5,443 nucleotides of DNA from Roseiarcus sp. (GTDB lineage Bacteria; Pseudomonadota; Alphaproteobacteria; Rhizobiales; Beijerinckiaceae): contig JASLHV010000298.1 of the NCBI GenBank assembly GCA_030153205.1, forward strand, positions 1 through 5,443, in the 5' to 3' direction. The notes under the pieces were generated by a model. That model saw only the letters and a program-made list of their open reading frames with translations. It was not told the DNA's origin and did not search any database. Position numbers and translations under genes: made by a program. This document shows positions 1 through 5,224 of this stretch, in pieces. Position 1 is the stretch's first letter. The number at the start of each line of letters is the position of its first letter.

Positions 1-1062
1 GGTAAGATGCAGCGATAGGTCGACAGTCTTTCCCGCGCGCAACACGGTGAGCTTGGCGGCGCCGCCAAGCGGCCTGACGCCGAGGCGGAAGCCGACGCCG
101 CCGCCATCGTCCACTTCCTGTCCGTCCACGGCGGTAATGACGTCGCCACGCTTCAAGCCCGCCTCGGCTGCCGGGCTACCGTCGACGACGCTCGCCACCA
201 TTGCGCCGACAGGCTTATCGATGCCCAGCGATTCTGCGATGTCTTGCGTGATATTCTGCAGGCTGGCGCCCAGCCACGGCCGCCGTACGGTACGGCTTCC
301 CCCTTTGGCAGCGGCGATGACGCTCTTGACCATGCTGACGGGAATGGCGAAGCCGAGACCCATGCTGCCGCCGCTGCGGGAAATGATCTCCGAATTGATG
401 CCGACAAGGCGCCCATCGAGATCGACCAGCGCGCCGCCCGAATTGCCCGGATTGATGGCCGCATCCGTCTGTATGAAAAAACCGTAGTCGTTGGCGCCGA
501 TCTGCGTGCGCGCCAAAGCCGAAACGATGCCTTGCGTCACGGTCTGGCCGACGCCGAAGGGATTGCCGATCGCCATGACGAAATCGCCGACTTCGATCGC
601 GTCGGAATCGCCGAGCTCGAGGACGGGGAAATCGTCGCCGCCGTCCTTGATCTTTAATACGGCGAGATCGCTGCGCGGATCGCGCAAGACGATTTTCGTC
701 TCGTATTCGCGATGATCGGCAAGCGCGACCTTCGCCTCCGTCATCCCTTCGATGACATGATTATTGGTTACGACAAGTCCGGAATGATCGACGATGACGC
801 CTGAGCCGAGGGATTGCGCGGTCCGTCCGCTGCCGCCCTGGTCGCCGAAGAAATGGCGAAAGATCGGATCGTCGAAGAGCGGATTTTGCGGTCGCGTCTC
901 GATGCGCGAGGCATAGACGTTGACGACCGCCGGACGAACTTTCTTGACGACAGGCGCGAAGGAGAGATGAACCTCCGCCGGCGATTGCGGGACAATCTTG
1001 TCCGCGGCCAAAGCGGGCGCCGTCGCCAGGACAGCAAGAGCAAAAAGAAGAATGCGCGACAA
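1..1062 (-). CDS. Periplasmic HtrA/Deg-family serine protease (DegP/DegQ-like), 3' end beyond window
   Basis: This gene encodes an ATP-independent protease/chaperone of the envelope that cuts misfolded periplasmic proteins. The visible 354 residues start with a signal peptide: a basic start (MSR), a hydrophobic stretch at about 4-14 and an Ala-Leu-Ala site at 17-19. The trypsin-like domain follows, with the triad His102 (TNNHVI), Asp132 (SDLAVLKI) and Ser208 (NPGNSGGAL). A short LA-type loop lies at about 58-80. A first PDZ domain begins near 262 (PWLGASLQ) with a GLKRGDVI segment at 302-309, and it is cut by the window edge. Family members are usually about 450-510 residues with two PDZ domains, so roughly a quarter to a third is missing. 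No ATG gives this frame its signal peptide. The start is TTG at 1062-1060, with GAGGG 7 bases upstream and an in-frame TGA not far above. It lies 122 bases after the oxidoreductase gene, so it may have its own promoter. DegP versus DegQ naming cannot be settled here. Confidence 0.95.
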   Translation of the reverse strand, partial: MSRILLFALAVLATAPALAADKIVPQSPAEVHLSFAPVVKKVRPAVVNVYASRIETRPQNPLFDDPIFRHFFGDQGGSGRTAQSLGSGVIVDHSGLVVTNNHVIEGMTEAKVALADHREYETKIVLRDPRSDLAVLKIKDGGDDFPVLELGDSDAIEVGDFVMAIGNPFGVGQTVTQGIVSALARTQIGANDYGFFIQTDAAINPGNSGGALVDLDGRLVGINSEIISRSGGSMGLGFAIPVSMVKSVIAAAKGGSRTVRRPWLGASLQNITQDIAESLGIDKPVGAMVASVVDGSPAAEAGLKRGDVITAVDGQEVDDGGGVGFRLGVRPLGGAAKLTVLRAGKTVDLSLHLT

Positions 1063-1069
1063 AATCGTA

Positions 1070-1074
1070 CCCTC
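1070..1074 (-). promoter_or_regulatory. Shine-Dalgarno site fixing the TTG start of the Deg protease
   Basis: GAGGG on the minus strand sits 7 bases before the TTG at 1062-1060. A nearby ATG at 1076-1074 overlaps this site but is in another frame and opens the wrong protein. Only the TTG frame gives a signal peptide followed by the protease domain. Confidence 0.7.
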
Positions 1075-1091
1075 ATTGAGTCGGCGAAATC

Positions 1092-1109
1092 ATCTTGTGC
1101 AAACAAGAT
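1092..1109. repeat. Perfect 18-base inverted repeat upstream of the Deg protease
   Basis: On the minus strand the arms ATCTTGT and ACAAGAT (7 bp) flank TTGC. The repeat ends 29 bases before the TTG start of the protease gene. It is AT-rich compared with its surroundings. It could be a repressor or activator site, or a hairpin in the 5' leader near the ribosome-binding site. No known operator consensus was recognised, so the role is open. Confidence 0.5.
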
Positions 1110-1147
1110 CAAACGATGCCGAAATCGCCGTTGAAACATTCATTCGT

Positions 1148-1161
1148 CGCCGGTTCCGGCG
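1148..1161. repeat. GC-rich hairpin after the oxidoreductase gene, possible weak 3' end
   Basis: Arms CGCCGG and CCGGCG surround a 2-base centre, giving a 5-bp stem with a 4-base loop. A second 6-bp inverted repeat (CCGGCG/CGCCGG, 7-base loop) overlaps the TGA stop at 1187-1185. Neither is followed by a T-run on the minus strand, so this is not a standard intrinsic terminator. It may stabilise the 3' end of the upstream transcript. Confidence 0.3.
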
Positions 1162-1184
1162 GAATTTAGGCGGCCGCCGGCGCT

Positions 1185-2072
1185 TCAGCCGCCGGGCGCG
1201 TTTCGCTTCGCACGACGGAACGCGACTTTGGCCAAAGCGGCCCAATCGATATCGCCCTCGCCATGGGCTAACGCATTGAGATGGCCGTCGCGGAGAATCC
1301 CCGCAAAAGGCATCGGCACGTTCTTCGCCTCGGCTGCCTCCAGGGCGAGTCTAATATCCTTGAAGCCAAGCGCGAGCTTAAATCCGGGCGGATCATATTG
1401 CCCTTCGACGATACGCTTGCCGTAAATTTTGTAGATCGGGGCCGCAAAAACCGAATTGGTCATGGCTTCGAAGAAGTCTCCCGCGCTGACGTCATAGGCG
1501 CTGAGCAAGGCCATAGCCTCACCCATGGTCTCGACGGCGCTGGCGATCATGAAATTGGCGGCGATCTTTGCGGCATTGGCTTGTTCGGGCTGTTCGCCGA
1601 ACGGCCAGACGCGTTGTCCTATGACCTCGAGCAAGGGCTTGGCCTGCGCAATGGCCGCGGCCGAACCGGCGGCGAGAATATGCAATTGGCCGGCCGCCGC
1701 GGCGTCAGGCCGTCCCATGACCGGCGCTGCGACATAGGCGACGCCGCGCTTGTGATGGAGTTCGGCGAGTTCTTTACCCAAGGCGACGGAAATCGAGGCC
1801 ATATTGATATGGACCGCGCCCTTCGGCATGGCGTCGAGAACGCCGCCAGCGACGAAGGCCTCGCGATAGGCCGCGTCATTGGCAAGCATGGAGACGAGCG
1901 CCGCGCCCTGCGCGACCTCGCGCGCGTTAGCGCAGCGCTGAGCGCCTTGCGCAACAAGCGCGTCGACAGGTCCCGGCGAGCGATTCCAAACGCGTACGCT
2001 GTGACCGGCTTTCAGAAGCGTTCCCGCGATTCCTCTTCCCATCGCGCCGAGTCCGAACACGCCGACGTCCAT
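1185..2072 (-). CDS. NAD(P)-dependent oxidoreductase, beta-hydroxyacid dehydrogenase family
   Basis: A 295-residue cytosolic enzyme of the 3-hydroxyisobutyrate/6-phosphogluconate dehydrogenase superfamily. The N-terminal Rossmann fold opens with the dinucleotide motif GLGAMG (7-12). Strand two ends WNRS (29-32), and the Arg after Asn favours NADP(H) over NAD(H), as in GLYR-type enzymes (family inference). INMASIS (89-95) matches the conserved substrate-side segment. The all-helical C-terminal domain carries the probable catalytic Lys169 in AAKIAANF, with Asn173 one helical turn later, and a cofactor-side Lys238 in LGFKD. The usual PVSGG loop is replaced by APVMGRPDAA (116-125), so classic 3-hydroxyisobutyrate is an unsafe substrate call. 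Length is normal for the family. AGGAGG lies 5-6 bases before the ATG, an excellent ribosome-binding site. It starts 27 bases after the DUF4260 stop, probably in the same transcript. The true substrate is unknown. Confidence 0.9.
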   Translation of the reverse strand: MDVGVFGLGAMGRGIAGTLLKAGHSVRVWNRSPGPVDALVAQGAQRCANAREVAQGAALVSMLANDAAYREAFVAGGVLDAMPKGAVHINMASISVALGKELAELHHKRGVAYVAAPVMGRPDAAAAGQLHILAAGSAAAIAQAKPLLEVIGQRVWPFGEQPEQANAAKIAANFMIASAVETMGEAMALLSAYDVSAGDFFEAMTNSVFAAPIYKIYGKRIVEGQYDPPGFKLALGFKDIRLALEAAEAKNVPMPFAGILRDGHLNALAHGEGDIDWAALAKVAFRRAKRNAPGG

Positions 2073-2099
2073 CGTCTCCTCCTACCGTCTTGGATTTTC

Positions 2100-2495
2100 T
2101 CAGCGCGGCCCGATGCGGCCGAGGTGAGTCGCATTGAAAGCGTCGCCATATTTGAGACCATAGCCGAGCGCACGATCAATGCCGACATGCGCGAGCCAAA
2201 TCATCGCCAGCGCCTCGGCCAAGGGCGCGGCGAAAGCATATCCGATTGCAAGCAAAGCCAGAGGACCGAGCGTCGTATGCGCCGCATTGTAGAAAATCGC
2301 GCCGATGCGCGGCGAGATCAGATAGGCGAAGAAGGCAAGATCGGGCGCTAGAAAGAGTACGATAAAGAGCAGCCAAGATCCGTCGAGACGCCAAAAGAGA
2401 AAGGCGGCCGCCAGAAACAGCGCCGCCCCCTCCAAACGCAACAAAAGCTTCGGCGCCCCGAAGACCGCGCCTTTCGCGGCCTCGTCGAGACTCAC
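2100..2495 (-). CDS. DUF4260 family small membrane protein
   Basis: A 131-residue inner-membrane protein recognised as DUF4260 by its conserved blocks: RLEG (20-23), LAPDLAF (49-55), a YN..HT segment (69-74), WLAHVGIDRALGYGLKY (100-116) and THLGRIG (123-129). Hydrophobic stretches at about 24-36, 41-60, 77-90 and 92-105 suggest three or four membrane helices. The conserved His, Asp and Arg near the C-terminus look functional, but the role of the family is not known to me. The start is GTG at 2495-2493 and shares GTGA with the rplQ stop, so translation is probably coupled to rplQ. GAGG lies about 9 bases upstream, inside rplQ. There is no ATG in frame near the N-terminus to offer a different start. 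Confidence 0.85.
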   Translation of the reverse strand: MSLDEAAKGAVFGAPKLLLRLEGAALFLAAAFLFWRLDGSWLLFIVLFLAPDLAFFAYLISPRIGAIFYNAAHTTLGPLALLAIGYAFAAPLAEALAMIWLAHVGIDRALGYGLKYGDAFNATHLGRIGPR

Positions 2496-2917
2496 GCCGT
2501 CGCCTCGGCCTCGGCCTTTCTTTCTTGAACCGGCCCGGAATCCTTACCCTTGGCGTCGACGTCGCGATCGACGAATTCGATCACCGCGAGCGGGGCGTTG
2601 TCGCCATAGCGGAAGCCGGCCTTGAGCACGCGGGTATAACCGCCATTGCGGGTTTTGTAGCGTGGGCCGATGACGTCGAAGAGTTTCCTGACGAGCGCGA
2701 CATCGCGCAGACGGGAAATCGCGATACGGCGCGCATGAAGGTCGCCGCGTTTGCCGAGCGTGACCAGCTTTTCGACCACCGGGCGAAGGTCCTTCGCCTT
2801 CGGCAAGGTGGTGACGATCTGCTCGTGCTTGATGAGGGCTTGCGCCATATTGGCGAACATCGCCGTGCGATGTTCAGCCGTGCGGTTGAAGCGGCGCTTT
2901 GCGCGTCCGTGGTACAT
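2492..2917 (-). CDS. rplQ: 50S ribosomal protein L17
   Basis: L17 is a large-subunit protein near the polypeptide exit tunnel. The 141 residues hold the family core from about 1 to 117: RFNRTAEHRTAMFANMAQAL (9-28), the TTLPKAKDLRP segment, and the RNGGYTRVLKAGFRYGDNAP segment before AVIEFVDRD. A short charged extension (DVDAKGKDSGPVQ and an Ala/Glu-rich tail) is typical of alphaproteobacteria and longer than in E. coli (127 aa). The N-terminus reads MYHG where most relatives have MRHG or MRHR. The ATG at 2917 has GGAGAG about 9 bases upstream. The gene lies 177 bases after rpoA, an unusually wide, repeat-filled gap for this operon. Its TGA overlaps the GTG start of the next gene by 4 bases. 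Confidence 0.98.
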   Translation of the reverse strand: MYHGRAKRRFNRTAEHRTAMFANMAQALIKHEQIVTTLPKAKDLRPVVEKLVTLGKRGDLHARRIAISRLRDVALVRKLFDVIGPRYKTRNGGYTRVLKAGFRYGDNAPLAVIEFVDRDVDAKGKDSGPVQERKAEAEATA

Positions 2918-2970
2918 GGTGGCTCTCTCCTTTATTCGGCCGCCGTGCCAAGGTACGGCCGGGTGTTGCC

Positions 2971-3007
2971 CCCTCTCCCGCTGGCGGGAGAGGGTTGGGG
3001 TGAGGGG
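2971..3007 (+). repeat. REP-like palindromic element A (first half of a BIME-like mosaic)
   Basis: An 11-bp perfect inverted repeat with a 2-base centre (2971-2981 and 2984-2994; arms begin CCCTCTCCCGC) is followed by a TTGGGGTGAGGG tail. It shares the CTCCCGC...GCGGGAGA core and the GAGGG tail with element B at 3041-3090, in the opposite orientation. In RNA it would fold to a strong hairpin between rpoA and rplQ. Similar elements are common between genes in alphaproteobacteria and recall the rhizobial RIME/REP families. Naming is by resemblance only. Confidence 0.75.
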
Positions 3008-3011
3008 AAAT

Positions 3012-3036
3012 GGCGCCGACTTTCGAGACCGGCGCC
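3012..3036. repeat. Central hairpin between the two REP-like elements
   Basis: Arms GGCGCCG (3012-3018) and CGGCGCC (3030-3036) form a 7-bp stem with an 11-base loop. On the transcribed minus strand it is followed by ATTTCCCC, a T-stretch too short for a normal intrinsic terminator. It separates elements A and B as in composite mosaic repeats. It could cause pausing or partial 3' end formation. Confidence 0.55.
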
Positions 3037-3040
3037 CTAA

Positions 3041-3090
3041 ACCCTCATCCGGCCCTTCGGGGCCACCTTCTCCCGCAGGCGGGAGAAGGG
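3041..3090 (-). repeat. REP-like palindromic element B (second half of a BIME-like mosaic)
   Basis: Read on the minus strand, it has an 11-bp perfect inverted repeat with a 2-base centre (3089-3079 and 3076-3066), then a second hairpin GGCCC/GGGCC with a 4-base loop (3064-3051), then a GATGAGGG tail. It is the longer relative of element A, which lacks the second hairpin, and it points the opposite way. It starts 4 bases after the rpoA stop codon, so it lies in the rpoA-rplQ spacer of the mRNA. It may shield the rpoA 3' end or lower expression of rplQ. Confidence 0.75.
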
Positions 3091-3094
3091 ATTC

Positions 3095-4111
3095 TCAGTA
3101 GTGCTCTTCGAAGCGCTTGGCCAAATCCTCGATATTCTCGGGCGGCCAACCGGTGACTTCCATGCCGAGGTGCAGGCCCATCTGCGCCAGCACTTCCTTG
3201 ATCTCGTTGAGCGACTTGCGGCCGAAATTCGGCGTGCGCAGCATCTCGGCTTCCGACTTCTGAATGAGGTCGCCGATATAGGTGATGTTGTCGTTCTTGA
3301 GGCAGTTCGCCGAACGGACCGACAGCTCCAGCTCGTCGACTTTCTTGAGCAAAGCCGGATTGAAGGCGAGTTCCGGAATCGCTTGCGCGGCCTCTTCGCG
3401 GCGCGGCTCTTCGAAATTGACGAAGACGCTGAGCTGATCTTGCAGAATGCGCGCCGCATAGGCGACAGAATCTTCCGGCGAGATCGCGCCGTTGGTCTCG
3501 ATCGTCATGATCAGCTTGTCGTAGTCGAGCACCTGACCTTCGCGGGTGTTCTCGACGCGGTACGAGACTTTGCGCACCGGCGAGAACAGGCTGTCGATCG
3601 GCATCAGGCCGATCGGCGAATCCTCGGCGCGGTTGCGCTCGGCCGGCACATAGCCCTTGCCGGTCGTGACCGAAAATTCGATGCGGATTTCCGCGCCGTC
3701 GTCGAGCGTGCAGATCGCCAGATTGGGGTTGAGGACCTGGATGTCGCCGCTGGTCTGAATCTCGCCTGCGGTGACGACGCCGGGGCCATGGCGCTTCAGG
3801 ACAAGGCGCTTCGGCCCGTCGCCCTGCATCTTGATCGCGATGTCCTTGACGTTGAGGACGATGTCCGTGACATCCTCGCGCACGCCTGGGATCGACGAGA
3901 ATTCGTGCAAGACGCCATCGATATGGATGGAGGTGATCGCCGCGCCCTGAAGCGAGGACAGGAGGATGCGGCGCAGCGCATTGCCGAGCGTCTGGCCGAA
4001 GCCGCGCTCGAGCGGTTCGGCGACGACGGTGGCGACGCGCTTCGGATCGTCGCTCGCCGCGACTTCCAATTTCTTCGGCTTGATGAGTTCCTGCCAGTTC
4101 TTCTGAATCAC
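3095..4111 (-). CDS. rpoA: DNA-directed RNA polymerase subunit alpha
   Basis: The alpha subunit dimer scaffolds assembly of beta and beta'. Its C-terminal domain touches upstream promoter DNA and activators. The 338 residues show the N-terminal domain (about 1-235) with the dimerisation signature EPLERGFGQTLGNALRRILL (32-51) and the HEFSSIPGVREDVTDI segment (69-84). A linker rich in Glu/Ala follows. The C-terminal domain (about 252-325) carries the helix-hairpin-helix region VRSANCLKNDNI (265-276), including Arg266, Asn269 and Lys272, which match E. coli Arg265, Asn268 and Lys271 for UP-element DNA contact. It ends in the EDLAKRFEEHY tail seen in alphaproteobacteria. The length is normal. The start is GTG at 4111-4109, giving MIQKNWQELIKP as in relatives, with GGAAGG ending 7 bases upstream. 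A terminator-like hairpin precedes it and a repeat mosaic follows it. Confidence 0.99.
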   Translation of the reverse strand: MIQKNWQELIKPKKLEVAASDDPKRVATVVAEPLERGFGQTLGNALRRILLSSLQGAAITSIHIDGVLHEFSSIPGVREDVTDIVLNVKDIAIKMQGDGPKRLVLKRHGPGVVTAGEIQTSGDIQVLNPNLAICTLDDGAEIRIEFSVTTGKGYVPAERNRAEDSPIGLMPIDSLFSPVRKVSYRVENTREGQVLDYDKLIMTIETNGAISPEDSVAYAARILQDQLSVFVNFEEPRREEAAQAIPELAFNPALLKKVDELELSVRSANCLKNDNITYIGDLIQKSEAEMLRTPNFGRKSLNEIKEVLAQMGLHLGMEVTGWPPENIEDLAKRFEEHY

Positions 4112-4167
4112 GGTCGGGCCTTCCGTTCGACGCGCTCGGCCAAATCGCCTCGCGCATTCCGCAAGCT

Positions 4168-4204
4168 AAAAATCATCGAAGCGCGCTGCGGCCGACGCGC
4201 TTCG
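4168..4204 (-). terminator. Terminator-like hairpin between rpsK and rpoA (possible attenuator)
   Basis: On the minus strand CGAAGCGCG (4204-4196) pairs perfectly with CGCGCTTCG (4185-4177) across a 10-base loop. ATGA and then five T (4172-4168) follow. A 9-bp GC-rich stem with a T-run four bases away resembles an intrinsic terminator. It sits inside an operon that must be read through to rpoA. If active it would be partial and would help set the ratio of S13/S11 to alpha. The T-run is short, so this may be only a stable spacer hairpin. Confidence 0.35.
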
Positions 4205-4226
4205 GTTCGCGCAAAAAGCGCTTTAA

Positions 4227-4616
4227 TCAGACGCGACGACGCTTACGCGGGCGGCAGCCGTTATGCGGGATCGGCGTGACGTCGCGGATCGAGGTGACGT
4301 TGAAGCCAGCGGCCTGAATGGCGCGCAGGGCCGATTCCCGCCCCGAACCCGGGCCGGAGACTTCGACCTCGAGCATGCGCATGCCATGCTCGGACGCCTT
4401 ACGGACGGCGTCTTCGGCGGCCATCTGAGCCGCGAAAGGCGTCGACTTGCGCGAGCCTTTGAAGCCCATCGTGCCGGCCGAGGACCAGGAGATCGTATTG
4501 CCCTGGGCGTCGGTAATGGTGATCATCGTGTTGTTGAACGTCGAGTTCACATGCGCGACGCCCGACACGATATTCTTGCGTTCGCGACGGCGGACGCGGG
4601 TTGCTTCTTTCGCCAT
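4227..4616 (-). CDS. rpsK: 30S ribosomal protein S11
   Basis: S11 sits on the platform of the small subunit and helps shape the mRNA exit and E-site region. The 129 residues match the family along their length: IVSGVAHVNSTFNNTMITIT (16-35), GTMGFKGSRKSTPFAAQMAA (48-67), and EVSGPGSGRESALRAI before the GFNVTSIRDVTPIPHNG segment, with a basic tail ending RPRKRRRV. Asn119-Gly120 lies where E. coli S11 forms isoaspartate. The length equals that of E. coli S11. The ATG at 4616 has only a loose purine-rich site (GAAGAAAA near, AAGGA further up). The gap to rpsM is 69 bases and to rpoA 115 bases, and all are read in one direction as one operon. Confidence 0.99.
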   Translation of the reverse strand: MAKEATRVRRRERKNIVSGVAHVNSTFNNTMITITDAQGNTISWSSAGTMGFKGSRKSTPFAAQMAAEDAVRKASEHGMRMLEVEVSGPGSGRESALRAIQAAGFNVTSIRDVTPIPHNGCRPRKRRRV

Positions 4617-4685
4617 ATGTTTTCTTCAGTCCTTCTAGCGCGCCCGTAACGCCAGGCGCTCGGGTTATTCTTTTGAATCAGCCAG

Positions 4686-5054
4686 TTACTTCTTCTTGCC
4701 AGCGATCGGCTTGGCCTTGCCCTTGCGGGTGCGGGCGTTGGTATGCGTGCGCTGGCCGCGAACCGGCAGCGAGCGGCGATGACGCAAGCCGCGATAGACG
4801 CCAAGGTCCATCAAGCGCTTGATATTCATCGCGGTTTCGCGACGAAGATCGCCCTCGACGATATAGTCGCGGTCAATCGTTTCGCGGATCTGCAAAACTT
4901 CGGCGTCGGTGAGCTGCGAGACGCGGCGCTCCGGCGGAATATTCACCTTCTGGGTGATCTCCTCGGCCTTCTTGGCGCCGATGCCATGGATATACTGAAG
5001 CGCAATGATGACGCGCTTGTTAGTCGGGATATTAACGCCTGCAATACGAGCCAA
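4686..5054 (-). CDS. rpsM: 30S ribosomal protein S13
   Basis: S13 is in the head of the small subunit, contacts S19 and the large subunit, and its basic tail reaches the P-site tRNA. With the start chosen here it has 122 residues and begins MARIAGVNIP, as nearly all S13 do. A helix-hairpin-helix-like segment IHGIGAKKAEEI lies at about 22-33. The C-terminal half carries GLRHRRSLPVRGQRTHTNAR, with a Lys-rich end. The start is taken as TTG at 5054-5052, because GGAGAGAGCC directly precedes it and the same 10-mer precedes rplQ. An in-frame ATG at 5066-5064 would add four residues (MERA), but it has no ribosome-binding site and lies inside this Shine-Dalgarno region. Automated calls may give 5066. 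It is the first gene of the local ribosomal cluster, with a 221-base upstream gap. Confidence 0.97.
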   Translation of the reverse strand: MARIAGVNIPTNKRVIIALQYIHGIGAKKAEEITQKVNIPPERRVSQLTDAEVLQIRETIDRDYIVEGDLRRETAMNIKRLMDLGVYRGLRHRRSLPVRGQRTHTNARTRKGKAKPIAGKKK

Positions 5055-5064
5055 GGCTCTCTCC
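5055..5064 (-). promoter_or_regulatory. Ribosome-binding site that decides the rpsM TTG start
   Basis: GGAGAGAGCC on the minus strand ends directly before the TTG at 5054, leaving 6 bases between GGAG and the start. The identical 10-mer lies three bases before the rplQ ATG. It overlaps the alternative ATG at 5066-5064, which itself has only GC-rich, SD-free sequence upstream. Confidence 0.6.
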
Positions 5065-5096
5065 ATATCGGCCGCGAGGGCGGCGGTTTCAAGTCT

Positions 5097-5128
5097 CCCG
5101 ACGCCGGTGGAGGCCGGCCTTTGTCGGG
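5097..5128 (-). promoter_or_regulatory. Stable leader hairpin upstream of rpsM
   Basis: On the minus strand CCCGAC pairs with GTCGGG (outer 6 bp) and GCCGG with CCGGC (inner 5 bp). A four-base AAAG bulge lies on one side and the loop is CCTCCA. It ends 42 bases before the TTG start. The loop is an anti-Shine-Dalgarno-like sequence, and its CTCCA is complementary to TGGAG (5065-5061) at the rpsM ribosome-binding site. A loop-SD pseudoknot that blocks initiation is conceivable. The stem is seen in the sequence, while the regulatory role is inference. Confidence 0.4.
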
Positions 5129-5154
5129 TTATCGGGAACGCAAACGGACCCGAT

Positions 5155-5166
5155 CGCTTATAAGCG
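5155..5166. repeat. 12-bp perfect palindrome in the rpsM upstream region
   Basis: CGCTTATAAGCG reads the same on both strands. It includes TATAAG, which resembles a -10 box, but no good -35 lies 16-18 bases upstream on the minus strand. It could be a protein-binding site, or chance. Confidence 0.3.
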
Positions 5167-5195
5167 CCGGGACCGATACGCGTTCGGGATGGGGG

Positions 5196-5224
5196 CTGTT
5201 ACCGCCTTGGCGAGGACAGGTCAA
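5196..5224 (-). promoter_or_regulatory. Candidate housekeeping promoter for the rpsM operon
   Basis: On the minus strand TTGACC (5224-5219) and TAACAG (5201-5196) are 17 bases apart, the optimal sigma-70 spacing. The -35 is a good match for alphaproteobacterial promoters, which rely on TTGAC; the -10 is weak. Transcription would begin near 5189, leaving a leader of about 135 bases that includes the hairpin at 5097-5128. The -35 lies in an inverted CTTGAC repeat. The prediction is by eye. Confidence 0.4.

Noticed and set aside
768..1139. ATG-started open frame on the minus strand at the start of the protease gene
   Set aside because: It is out of frame with the protease and its Arg/Ser-rich translation has no domain. 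The TTG start in the other frame gives a proper signal peptide.
1135..1161. GGAAC followed by GTTT on the minus strand, like an EcfG general-stress promoter before the protease
   Set aside because: The spacing is about two bases shorter than the usual alphaproteobacterial EcfG consensus, and the GGAAC lies in a hairpin.
1281..2351. Long open frame on the plus strand opposite the oxidoreductase and DUF4260 genes
   Set aside because: It is the antisense shadow of two well-recognised minus-strand genes in GC-rich DNA. Its Arg-rich translation has no recognisable domain.
2942..2959. Imperfect inverted repeat GCCGTGCC/GGTACGGC ahead of rplQ
   Set aside because: It has one mismatch in an 8-bp stem with a 2-base centre and is not clearly part of the repeat mosaic, so chance in GC-rich DNA is likely.
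3101..4279. 392-codon open frame on the plus strand
   Set aside because: It is an exact antisense shadow of rpoA and its spacer; the Arg/Asp-rich composition is the mirror of RpoA codons.
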